The translations under genes were made by a program, and so were the position numbers. A stretch of 64,000 nt of DNA. It comes from Pseudomonas sp. LD120. GTDB lineage: Bacteria; Pseudomonadota; Gammaproteobacteria; Pseudomonadales; Pseudomonadaceae. How positions within the stretch are numbered: the stretch's first letter is position 1; every line of letters starts with the position of its first letter. Shown here one piece after another: positions 31,970 to 39,668 of this stretch. Location of the stretch: contig NZ_WVHL01000003.1 of assembly GCF_009861525.1 (NCBI RefSeq), positions 124,001 to 188,000 of the forward strand, written 5' to 3'. The notes below the pieces were generated by a model that worked only from the letters and a program-made list of their open reading frames with translations, did not search any database and was not told the origin of the DNA.

Positions 31970-32560
31970 CTAGTTTTTGCGTGTGAAGTAGGTGTGGGTC
32001 CAGGTGCCGCCGCCGTTGTAGGAACTGGGGAAACTGTTCAGGGCCCGGGTCGAATACCCGAAGATTGAATCGGCCACCAGCAGGTAGCCGCCGTCAGTGC
32101 CGTAGATCGTCAAAAAGTGCGCGCCGCCACCGTACCAGGCGCAACGTAAGCCGATGGGACGGCCCATGCCGATCTGGTTCTCGATGGCGGGCATTTGCAT
32201 GCGGCTTTCACGCATGCCGCCATAGCTGCGGGTGGTCCTGAGCGCCGAGTCCAGGTAGCCGTAGACGTTGCAGGGCCCAGGCTGGCTGCAGCAAGTGTTG
32301 CGCCCCAGTCCAGCATTGGCCACAGCGCATTGGGTCCAGGAACCGGTGCCGTAGTAGTTGCCGACCGAAGCGGACAACGCCGCCCAGCACCAATTGCTCT
32401 GGGTCTGTGGCTGGATACTGAAGTTCAGTCGGGCGCCGGCCAGAGGCGCGGCTTCGACGTAAGGGTCGACATCACTGAGCGCCGGGTCGATCAGGGCACT
32501 GGCGATGCACCGTGGGAGTGCTTGCGGGGTGCCGGAGTGGGTCAAGGTGGTACTGAGCAT
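31970..32560 (-). CDS. Papain-like cysteine peptidase (C39/C70-type fold)
   Basis: 196 residues. The start at 32560 is decided by GGAGG six bases upstream; earlier in-frame ATGs lack a ribosome site. The catalytic Cys lies in QTQSNWCWAALSAS (Gln forms the oxyanion hole), His in GGGAHFLTIYG and the third residue Asp in LLVADSIFG. This is the peptidase module shared by C39-like and C70 (AvrRpt2-type) enzymes. Four further Cys in the NTCCSQPGPC region might form disulphides or bind metal, hinting at an extracytoplasmic destination, yet no signal peptide is visible. Its 8-bp spacing to the downstream gene marks a two-gene operon. Confidence 0.72.
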   Translation of the reverse strand: MLSTTLTHSGTPQALPRCIASALIDPALSDVDPYVEAAPLAGARLNFSIQPQTQSNWCWAALSASVGNYYGTGSWTQCAVANAGLGRNTCCSQPGPCNVYGYLDSALRTTRSYGGMRESRMQMPAIENQIGMGRPIGLRCAWYGGGAHFLTIYGTDGGYLLVADSIFGYSTRALNSFPSSYNGGGTWTHTYFTRKN

Positions 32561-32809
32561 GTTCATCCTCCATGAGTGAAAGCCCGCTTCCAACGGCATG
32601 TCGTGGTCGCGTGTTTCGATCAAGCCTGTAAGCGGACCCGGATACGTGACGCGGCGCGTTGCCAGCCTCGATGACGTGCGCTGATCGGGTCTGCAAGCAA
32701 CCTTAGATGGCGTATGCGTCAATGCAAGTTAATTATGCGTTTATGCATCATGGCGGGCGTGGATGTCCCTGGTAAGGGGGGCATCCGTGGCGGGAGGGGG
32801 GAGCAGCTG

Positions 32810-33094
32810 CTAGAACGCGTCCATCAACAACACGCGGCACTCGCGGGCCTGGAAGGCGTTGATCTGTGGCACCAGGCGGGTGAAGTGCTCGCTGCGGCAG
32901 TGGGCGTCGAGGGCGGCGCGGTCAGGCCACTGTTCGACGAAGATGAAGTGCCCGGGGTCTTTCTGATCGACGAACAGATCGTAGGCGATGCACAGTGGCT
33001 CTTGGCGGGTCTTTTCCACCAGCTCGGCGTACCACGGGCGCACGGTTTCCAGGTGTTCAGGGAGGATGAAGTCTTCAGCGATAACCTTGAGCAT
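32810..33094 (-). CDS. Antibiotic biosynthesis monooxygenase (ABM) family protein
   Basis: 94 residues forming a ferredoxin-like alpha-beta dimer fold, as in quinol monooxygenases such as YgiN. The core reads MLKVIAEDFILPEH, ending with HFIFVEQWPDRAALDAHCRS and EHFTRLVPQ, where EQW and H-x-x-S/T are the conserved features. These enzymes oxidise quinols or aromatic polyketides without cofactor. The substrate is unknown and there is no biosynthetic neighbour, so a housekeeping role in quinone turnover is more likely than antibiotic synthesis. Confidence 0.8.
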   Translation of the reverse strand: MLKVIAEDFILPEHLETVRPWYAELVEKTRQEPLCIAYDLFVDQKDPGHFIFVEQWPDRAALDAHCRSEHFTRLVPQINAFQARECRVLLMDAF

Positions 33095-33156
33095 TTGCGT
33101 CTTCCGGTGAGTCGCTCAGGCTCCCCCGGCGGTAGGGGAACGCTGGAGCGGCGGGT

Positions 33157-34776
33157 TTAAGCTGCGGCTTGGGTGTTGGGTTCGAAGCTGTCGGCCCGGG
33201 CCAGTTGCCACATGCGCGAGTAGAACTCGCCATTGACCTCGCCGGTGAGCAATTCACCGGGTTTGAGAAACACATGCAACTGGGAGAACAGTTTGATTTC
33301 GGTGGCCGACATGCGCCGTACCAGATGCTTGGCTTCCAATTGCGAGGGGTGTTGCAGGCCGGCGGCGGCGAGCATTTCCGCCAGGGCCTTGAGGGTGTTG
33401 CGGTGGAAACTGTAGACCCGCTGGGCCTTGTCCGGCACCACCAGCGCGCGTTGGCGCAGGTTGTCCTGGGTGGCCACGCCGGTCGGGCACTTGTTGGTGT
33501 GGCAGCTTTGCGACTGGATGCAGCCGATGGCGAACATGAAGCCGCGGGCGGAGTTGGCCCAGTCGGCGCCAATGGCCAGCACGCTGGCGATGTCGAAGGC
33601 GCTGACGATCTTGCCGCTGGCGCCGAGCTTGATCTTGTCCCGCAGGTTCAGGCCCACCAGGGTGTTGTGGACGAACAGCAGGCCCTCGCGCATCGGTGCG
33701 CCGATGTGGTCGGTGAACTCCACGGGGGCTGCGCCGGTGCCGCCTTCCTTGCCGTCGACCACGATGAAGTCCGGGAGGATGCCGGTTTCCAGCATGGCCT
33801 TGGCAATGCCCATGAACTCCCACGGGTGACCCAGGCAGAACTTGAAGCCCACCGGCTTGCCGCCGGACAGCTCACGCAGTTGCTGGATGAAATGCATCAT
33901 TTCGATTGGGGTGGAAAAGGCGCTGTGGCTCGATGGCGAGACGCAGTCCTGGCCCATGGGAATGCCGCGGGTGTCGGCGATTTCCTGGGTCACCTTGTGC
34001 TTGGGCAGGATGCCGCCGTGGCCGGGCTTGGCGCCCTGGCTCATCTTGATTTCGATCATCCGCACTTGTGGGTTCTGCGCCTGGGCGGCGAAGCGCTCGG
34101 GGTCGAAACGGCCCTCGGCGGTGCGACAGCCAAAGTAGCCGCTGCCCAGTTCCCAGGTCAGGTCGCCACCGTGTTCGCGGTGGTAGGGGCTGATGCTGCC
34201 TTCACCGGTGTCGTGGGCGAAGTTGCCGAGCTTGGCACCCTGGTTCAGGGCACGGATGGCGTTGGCACTCAGGGAGCCGAAGCTCATGGCCGAGATGTTG
34301 AATACCGAGGCCGAATAGGGCTGGGTGCATTGCGGGCCGCCGACAGTCACGCGAAAGCTGCTGGGGTCGCTCAGGGGCGCCGGGCGCATGGAGTGGCCGA
34401 TGAACTCGAAGCCCGATTGATACACGTCGATCAGGGTGCCGAAGGGCTTGTCGGCGCTTTGATTCTTGGCCCGGGAATACACCAGCGAGCGCTGGGCGCG
34501 GGAAAAGGGCAGGGCGTCGCTGTCGGACTCCAGCAGGTACTGGCGGATCTCTGGGCGAATGCCTTCCACCAGGTAGCGGATGTTGCCCAGGATCGGGTAG
34601 TTGCGCCGCACCGCGTGGGGGCTTTGCAGCAGGTCGAAGATCCCCAGCAGGCTCAGCAGGCCGGTGACCAGGGTGAATGGCCAGAGCCAGTCGTGTTCGA
34701 GAAAGGGCAGGCTGGCGAGGGTGAATATCACGCAGGCAGCAAAGAAGGCGTAGCGGCTCAGAAGTGACAGGCTCAT
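33157..34776 (-). CDS. FMN-binding glutamate synthase family protein
   Basis: 539 residues from ATG 34776 (AAGGAAA upstream). One or two N-terminal membrane helices (~5-50) precede a GltB-like (alpha/beta)8 FMN domain with GEGSISPYHREHGGDLTWE, VVDGKEGGTGAAP (phosphate/FMN) and CIQSQSCHTNKCPTGVATQ, which contains the 3Fe-4S-type Cys pattern. It lacks the glutaminase and regulatory domains of full GltB, so it is a stand-alone flavoprotein of uncertain substrate, anchored to the inner membrane. A glutamate synthase reaction with ammonia or another oxidoreduction is possible. No gltD partner is adjacent. Confidence 0.85.
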   Translation of the reverse strand: MSLSLLSRYAFFAACVIFTLASLPFLEHDWLWPFTLVTGLLSLLGIFDLLQSPHAVRRNYPILGNIRYLVEGIRPEIRQYLLESDSDALPFSRAQRSLVYSRAKNQSADKPFGTLIDVYQSGFEFIGHSMRPAPLSDPSSFRVTVGGPQCTQPYSASVFNISAMSFGSLSANAIRALNQGAKLGNFAHDTGEGSISPYHREHGGDLTWELGSGYFGCRTAEGRFDPERFAAQAQNPQVRMIEIKMSQGAKPGHGGILPKHKVTQEIADTRGIPMGQDCVSPSSHSAFSTPIEMMHFIQQLRELSGGKPVGFKFCLGHPWEFMGIAKAMLETGILPDFIVVDGKEGGTGAAPVEFTDHIGAPMREGLLFVHNTLVGLNLRDKIKLGASGKIVSAFDIASVLAIGADWANSARGFMFAIGCIQSQSCHTNKCPTGVATQDNLRQRALVVPDKAQRVYSFHRNTLKALAEMLAAAGLQHPSQLEAKHLVRRMSATEIKLFSQLHVFLKPGELLTGEVNGEFYSRMWQLARADSFEPNTQAAA

Positions 34777-35027
34777 ACGGTTTCCTTGGTTCGGACTTAT
34801 CAGGTCTATCAGGCATCTGCTGCCTGAATAACGGGTCATACACCGCAGCGCCGGGCGGGCCACGGTGGTAGTGCTTATAGGAATTCAGGGCGGTGTCAGA
34901 GCGTTGCAACCCAGCATACTGGCGCGCCGGGGGCGTGCGGGCAAGCCTGAAACGGCGCGGCGAGGGCGAGGTTAGACGATTGTCGAAGCTCTTTATTGCG
35001 AAAGCTTCTCGTTTTAGCTGAGGTTTA

Positions 35028-35044
35028 TTGTTACTGTATAACAA
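35028..35044. promoter_or_regulatory. Candidate Zur box upstream of rpmE2
   Basis: TTGTTACTGTATAACAA is a 17-bp near-palindrome of the Zur operator type, located 31 bp before the rpmE2 start and therefore overlapping the promoter. C-minus L31 genes are classical Zur targets. Confidence 0.75.
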
Positions 35045-35074
35045 TTACTTTGAGCCGAACCGCTGGAGGTTCCC

Positions 35075-35347
35075 ATGAAGCCCCATATCCATCCCGAATA
35101 CCGCACCGTGCTGTTTCACGACACCGCCGCTGACGTTTATTTTCTGATCGGCTCCACTGTCGAGACTGACCGCACCCATCCATACCGCGACGGCAAGACC
35201 TATCCCTATGTAGCCCTGGACGTTTCCAGCGCCTCGCACCCGGTGTACACCGGCCAGCAACGCAAGACTCAGTCCGAAGGCCGTATTGCAGGCTTCAACA
35301 AGCGTTTCGCCTCCTTCAGTTCCAGCGCTAAAGCCGCTGCCAACTGA
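35075..35347 (+). CDS. rpmE2: Type B (zinc-independent) ribosomal protein L31
   Basis: 90 residues starting [16 protein letters not shown], the standard C-minus L31 (YkgM) sequence. The CxxC zinc ribbon of ordinary L31 is absent: no cysteine occurs anywhere. During zinc shortage the protein replaces the zinc-containing L31 on the 50S subunit and so releases zinc. The upstream Zur box (35028-35044) fits derepression under zinc limitation. Monocistronic with a small downstream hairpin. Confidence 0.95.
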   Translation: MKPHIHPEYRTVLFHDTAADVYFLIGSTVETDRTHPYRDGKTYPYVALDVSSASHPVYTGQQRKTQSEGRIAGFNKRFASFSSSAKAAAN

Positions 35348-35362
35348 AGTTGTTGGCGCCAT

Positions 35363-35383
35363 CGCCAGCGTTTGCTGGCGTTT
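35363..35383 (+). terminator. Short hairpin terminator of rpmE2
   Basis: CGCCAGC (35363-35369), loop GTTT, GCTGGCG (35374-35380) and TTT. The U-tract is short. Confidence 0.6.
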
Positions 35384-35515
35384 CTCCAACAGATCAATGG
35401 CATTAAAAAGCCATCATCGCAGCGGGAAACTCTTCTAAGCTTGAGTCAGGCAACAGGGATAAGTTACCTGCACACAATAAGGGATGCGTGCACCGACGTT
35501 GACCCGAGGTGCCTT

Positions 35516-36901
35516 ATGGGTGAGCTAAACGTTGCCACAGTCACACGCCGACCCGGAGTATTGCTGGTGGATGCTCAGGACACGATCCTGCAGCGTCTGC
35601 GCCAGTTGCTCAGTCCCCATCCCTACACCCTGTATTTTGCTCGCGACGCCGCTGAGGCTCTGCGCATCATGGCCTGCGAGGACATCAATCTGGTGGTCAG
35701 CGCCGCCCACCTGCCGCAAATGGATGGTCCGACCCTGCTGGCGCGCATTCACCAGCACTACCCGGCCACGACGCGCATTCTGTTGACCGGCAACCCGGAC
35801 TTGCAGTTGCTCGCCAAGGCCATCAATGAAGGCGAGATCTACCGATACCTGAGCAAACCCTGGGACGATCGGGAGTTGCTACTGACCTTGCGTCAGGCCC
35901 TGGAGCATCAGCATTCCGAGCGTGAGCGCCAGCGTCTGGAGGTTCTGGCGCAACAGCAGAACAGCGAGCTCAAGGTCCTCAATGTGGAACTGGAAAAACG
36001 CGTCGCGGCACGCACCGCCGAGTTGCAGCAAACCGCCGATATGCTCGACCTGGCATACGAGGAGCTCAAACACAGTTACGCCACTGGCGCCGAGCTGTTC
36101 TCGCTGCTGGTCAATCAGCGTCTGCCGCCGGACAAACAGACCAACCGCCGAATCATCGAGCTGGTACGCGCCTACTGCAAGATCCAGGGCATCGACGCGG
36201 CGACCCAGCGTGACCTGGGCATGGCCGCGGCGCTGCACAACATCGGCAAGCTGAGTTGGAGTGACAGCATGATGATCACTCCGGCGGACTTACTGCATCA
36301 CGCTGAGCGTGAGCGTTATCGGGCCTATCCGGCACAAAGCGAATCGCTGCTGATGACCCTGGAACCGGTGCAGGATGCTGCACGCCTGATCCGCCATCAC
36401 CAGGAACACTGGGACGGCAGCGGTTTTCCCGACCACCTCAAGGGCGAGGCAATTCCCCTGGGGTCGCGGCTGCTCAAGCTGGCGGTGGATTTCATCGAGT
36501 TGCAATGCGGGTTGGTACTCGAACGGCACATGAACAGCGACGAGGCCTTGGTATTTTTGCGCAAGTACGCCGGGCGGCTGTACGACCCCGAACTGGTGGA
36601 AGGGTTTATCCAGGTGTGCTCGGTGTACCTCAGCGATGTGACCCTGGGTGATCCATCGGTCAAGGTCCTGAGCACTCGTGAATTGGCAGCGGGCATGATC
36701 CTGGCGCGCAACCTGAATGCCGACAACGGCATGCTGCTGCTTAACGCCGGCAAGGTGCTTAGCGTGCCCCTGGTGGACAAGCTGATCGCCTTTGAAACCA
36801 TGGAGGGCGCGCGCTACAGCGTGTTTGTCAAACTGCCCAGGGAGGAGGCCTGCGCCCTGAGCACAGGCCACCAGGCACCGGAAAACACCGCTGGCAGATG
36901 A
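35516..36901 (+). CDS. Response-regulator-like protein with degenerate receiver and HD-GYP domain
   Basis: 461 residues from ATG 35516 (GAGGTG upstream). The N-terminal receiver (~13-125) lacks its phospho-acceptor: the position after VVS is Ala63 instead of Asp, and the usual VDDE acidic pair is VDAQ. A coiled coil (~130-190) leads to an HD-GYP domain (~200-400) in which HD is His241-Asn242 (ALHNIGK) and GYP is GFP (DGSGFPDHLKG), though HHQEHWDG is intact. A third domain (~400-450) resembles the C-terminal part of such proteins. Phosphorylation and HD-type metal-dependent c-di-GMP hydrolysis are both doubtful; the protein may bind c-di-GMP or partners instead. Confidence 0.83.
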   Translation: MGELNVATVTRRPGVLLVDAQDTILQRLRQLLSPHPYTLYFARDAAEALRIMACEDINLVVSAAHLPQMDGPTLLARIHQHYPATTRILLTGNPDLQLLAKAINEGEIYRYLSKPWDDRELLLTLRQALEHQHSERERQRLEVLAQQQNSELKVLNVELEKRVAARTAELQQTADMLDLAYEELKHSYATGAELFSLLVNQRLPPDKQTNRRIIELVRAYCKIQGIDAATQRDLGMAAALHNIGKLSWSDSMMITPADLLHHAERERYRAYPAQSESLLMTLEPVQDAARLIRHHQEHWDGSGFPDHLKGEAIPLGSRLLKLAVDFIELQCGLVLERHMNSDEALVFLRKYAGRLYDPELVEGFIQVCSVYLSDVTLGDPSVKVLSTRELAAGMILARNLNADNGMLLLNAGKVLSVPLVDKLIAFETMEGARYSVFVKLPREEACALSTGHQAPENTAGR

Positions 36902-36959
36902 CGTCGTGTCGCCGCCCATGGGATCCTTGCGCCTTCGTTCTCATGCTGGTCGGGTTCCC

Positions 36960-37394
36960 ATGTCGCCTTCTACCGCTGCTGTACCTTCCCTCATTTACAT
37001 CGCTGCGGCCCTGTTGATCGGTGCCGACGGCCGCACCCTGCTGGTACGCAAACGCGGTACCCAAGCCTTTATGCAACCTGGCGGCAAGATCGAAGCCGGC
37101 GAGCAACCAGTGCACGCCCTGGCTCGCGAGCTGGAAGAAGAACTGGGTCTGCGCATCGATCCGGCGCAGGCCCTTTATCTGCAACAGTTCTCGGCACCGG
37201 CGGCCAACGAACCGGGGTATGAAGTGCGCGCCGAGGTGTTTTTGCTGCGCATCGACAGCCCGGTGACCCCGGCGGCGGAGATTGAGGAGGTGTGCTGGAT
37301 AGATCCGGCCGGTGATGGGGGATTGTTCCTGGCGCCATTGACACGTGATCTGATTCTGCCGTTTTATCGCAAGGCCCAAGCGAGCCTGCTCTGA
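36960..37394 (+). CDS. NUDIX hydrolase
   Basis: 144 residues from ATG 36960. The complete NUDIX box is visible: GGKIEAGEQPVHALARELEEELG (shown here by its ends; residues ~39-61), with the RELEEEL glutamates for Mg2+. Such enzymes cleave nucleoside diphosphates linked to X, for instance oxidised nucleotides or dinucleotide polyphosphates; the substrate is not predictable. The gene is tightly followed by the LysE gene (24 bp), probably as one operon. Confidence 0.88.
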   Translation: MSPSTAAVPSLIYIAAALLIGADGRTLLVRKRGTQAFMQPGGKIEAGEQPVHALARELEEELGLRIDPAQALYLQQFSAPAANEPGYEVRAEVFLLRIDSPVTPAAEIEEVCWIDPAGDGGLFLAPLTRDLILPFYRKAQASLL

Positions 37395-37418
37395 ACCTTC
37401 CGATTGCTAGGGACTGCA

Positions 37419-38057
37419 ATGATTCCACTTCACGACTACCTGATCTTCGCCGCCGCTTCCCTGCTGATGGTGCTGACTCCAGGGCCGAATATGATCTACC
37501 TGATTTCCCGTTCGATCTGCCAGGGGCGCAAGGCGGGAGTGACCTCGTTGCTGGGCGTGGTGGCGGGGTTCTTCGTCCACTTGTTTGCGGCCGCGTTGGG
37601 GTTGACGGCGGTGTTCATGGCGGTGCCCCTGGCCTATGAAGGGCTTAAATGGGCCGGTGCCCTGTACCTGCTGTGGCTGGCCTGGCAGGCCCTTAAACCG
37701 GGGGCTCGCTCGCCCTTTGAGGCCCGGCAACTGCCGGCCGATTCGCCACGCAAACTGATGAGCATGGGGTTTCTGACCAGTGCCCTGAACCCCAAGATCG
37801 CGGTGTTCTACCTGTCGATCTTTCCGCAGTTCATCCATCCCGAACACGGTTCGGTGTTCTCCCAGAGCCTGATTCTCGGCCTGACCCAGATTGGCGTGAG
37901 TTTTTCGGTAAACCTGCTGATCGCGGTGTTTGCCGCGAGCATCGCTGGCTGGTTCGCCCACAACCCCGCGTGGCTTGCGCTGCAGCGTTATGTCATGGGG
38001 TTTGTGTTGGCGGGACTGGCCGTGCGCCTGATGTTCGAACAACGCCGTACCAACTGA
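37419..38057 (+). CDS. LysE/RhtB-family amino acid exporter
   Basis: 212 residues, about six membrane helices. The N-terminal LTPGPNMIYLISRSICQGRKAG is the canonical LysE/RhtB signature (T-PGPN). The family exports amino acids such as homoserine, threonine or lysine. The ATG at 37419 is 24 bp after the NUDIX stop. Substrate unknown. Confidence 0.88.
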   Translation: MIPLHDYLIFAAASLLMVLTPGPNMIYLISRSICQGRKAGVTSLLGVVAGFFVHLFAAALGLTAVFMAVPLAYEGLKWAGALYLLWLAWQALKPGARSPFEARQLPADSPRKLMSMGFLTSALNPKIAVFYLSIFPQFIHPEHGSVFSQSLILGLTQIGVSFSVNLLIAVFAASIAGWFAHNPAWLALQRYVMGFVLAGLAVRLMFEQRRTN

Positions 38058-38080
38058 ATATCACACACTGACGATCCCGC

Positions 38081-38596
38081 ATGAGCCTGCAGATCCAGCA
38101 CCTGACGCCTGACGATGCCGAGCAATACCGGGCCTTGATGCTTGAGGCCTACGAGCGCCATCCACAGGCGTTCACCTCCACTGTCCGGGAGCGCGAGAAG
38201 CTGCCCCTGGCCTGGTGGGGCGCCCGTCTGGACGGGGAGCTGGACCTGATCCTGGGAGTCTTTGTCCAGGGGCGGCTGGCGGGGATCGTCGGCCTGGCCT
38301 TCGAGCTGCGGGAAAAGGCCCGGCACAAGGCGACCCTGTTCGGACTCTACGTCACGGCCGAGCAACGTGGCAGCGGCCTGGGCCGGCAACTGGTGCAGCA
38401 CCTGCTGGCCGAGGCGGCGGAGTATGAAGGACTGCGCCTGGTGCAACTGACAGTGACGGCGGGCAATGACCCGGCGCTGTCCTTGTACCGGCGCTGCGGC
38501 TTCGTCCAGTTCGGTCTGGAACCCCATGCGGTGCGCGTGGGGGAGGACTATTTCGACAAGATCCATATGTGGCGGGAAGTGCCGGTCGAAGCTTGA
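38081..38596 (+). CDS. GNAT-family N-acetyltransferase
   Basis: 171 residues in a single GNAT fold. Motif A reads LFGLYVTAEQRGSGLGRQLVQHLLAEA, where RGSGLG binds the acetyl-CoA pyrophosphate; motif B is LTVTAGNDPALSLYRRCGF. Substrate unknown. It follows the LysE gene by 23 bases and so is probably the third gene of a NUDIX-LysE-GNAT operon, whose combined role is not obvious. Confidence 0.85.
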   Translation: MSLQIQHLTPDDAEQYRALMLEAYERHPQAFTSTVREREKLPLAWWGARLDGELDLILGVFVQGRLAGIVGLAFELREKARHKATLFGLYVTAEQRGSGLGRQLVQHLLAEAAEYEGLRLVQLTVTAGNDPALSLYRRCGFVQFGLEPHAVRVGEDYFDKIHMWREVPVEA

Positions 38597-38642
38597 ACCA
38601 GGCCGTTGGGGCCCGGTCGCTGGCCAGCCCGCGCCTGGCGGA

Positions 38643-39572
38643 TCAGCGCACCGCGCTAACGCCGTCCAGGGTCGAGAACGAGGTGTCCTTGGCGGTCAGC
38701 AAGAAGTCGCGCATGTAGGGCGCATCCAGCATGTCGGCGCGAATCGCCGCGTACAGGGTGGCGAACAGGCCCTTTTCCCCCAGCCGCTTGGCTTTCACAT
38801 AACCCCGTGAACTGTATTCATGCAGGGCCCAGTGGGGCATGCCACACACACCGCGGCCGCTGGCCACCAGTTGCATCATCATCACCGTCAGTTCCGAGGT
38901 GCGCACTTGCGCCGGCTCGATGTCCGCCGGCTCCAGGAAGCGGGTGAAGATGTCCAGGCGGTCGCGCTCCACCGGGTAGGTGATCAGGGTTTCATTGACC
39001 AAGTCCTCCGGAACGATGTACGGCTTGTTCGCCAGGGCATGCTGGTTGGCGACGGCGAGCATGGCCTCGTAGGTAAACAACGGTACGTAGGTGATGCCGC
39101 TCAGTTCCACGGGGTCGGAGGTTACCACCAGGTCCAGGTCGCCCCGGGCCAGGGCGGGCAGCGGGGCGAAGGAAAACCCCGAGGCCAGGTCCAGCTCCAC
39201 TTCCGGCCAGGCGTCGCGGAACTGATCGATGGTCGGCATCAGCCACTGGAAGCAGCTGTGGCATTCGATCGCCATGTGCAAACGTCCGGCGGTGCCACCG
39301 GCCAGGCGGGCGATGTCGCGTTCGGCGCCGCGCAGCAGCGGCAGGGTGGCATCGGCCAGTTGCAGCAGGCGCAGGCCGGCGCTGGTGAAGCGCACCGGCT
39401 TGGTCTTGCGCACGAACAAGGGCATGCCCAGGCGCTCTTCAAGCTCCTTGAACTGGTGGGACAGGGCGGACTGGGTCAGATGCAGGCGTTCGGCGGCTTC
39501 AACCAGGCTATCGGCTTCGCGCAGGGCATGCAGGGTCTTCAGGTGACGGATTTCGAGCACCAGGTTCTCCAT
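38643..39572 (-). CDS. metR: LysR-type activator of methionine synthesis
   Basis: 309 residues from ATG 39572. LysR helix-turn-helix at ~17-45 (DSLVEAAERLHLTQSALSHQ), then a periplasmic-binding-like effector domain with the MetR-typical MAIECHSCFQWLMPTIDQF and EVELDLASGFSF. Homocysteine is the coactivator in known MetR proteins. It is divergent from metE, which it is expected to activate, and shares a 96-bp intergenic region. The convergent GNAT gene ends 46 bp away. Confidence 0.9.
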   Translation of the reverse strand: MENLVLEIRHLKTLHALREADSLVEAAERLHLTQSALSHQFKELEERLGMPLFVRKTKPVRFTSAGLRLLQLADATLPLLRGAERDIARLAGGTAGRLHMAIECHSCFQWLMPTIDQFRDAWPEVELDLASGFSFAPLPALARGDLDLVVTSDPVELSGITYVPLFTYEAMLAVANQHALANKPYIVPEDLVNETLITYPVERDRLDIFTRFLEPADIEPAQVRTSELTVMMMQLVASGRGVCGMPHWALHEYSSRGYVKAKRLGEKGLFATLYAAIRADMLDAPYMRDFLLTAKDTSFSTLDGVSAVR

Positions 39573-39668
39573 GAGTAAATTTTGTGATGAACACGAAAAT
39601 GTTGAGTTTGTCTCATGTTGCATGGGCTGTCGACAATAGCGCCATCTTTTACAAGGAGGCATTTACCC
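39573..39668. promoter_or_regulatory. metR-metE divergent regulatory region
   Basis: Contains an imperfect inverted repeat TGAACA-N6-TGTTGA (about 39586-39603), a candidate LysR-type site, although the MetR consensus TGAAnnnnnTTCA is not matched fully. A possible metE promoter is TTGTCT (39608-39613), 18 bases, GACAAT (39632-39637). The metE ribosome site AAGGAGG lies at 39653-39659. Confidence 0.4.

Noticed and set aside
35516..36901. Functional c-di-GMP phosphodiesterase of HD-GYP type
   Set aside because: HD is HN and the receiver lacks its Asp, so only the fold is supported.
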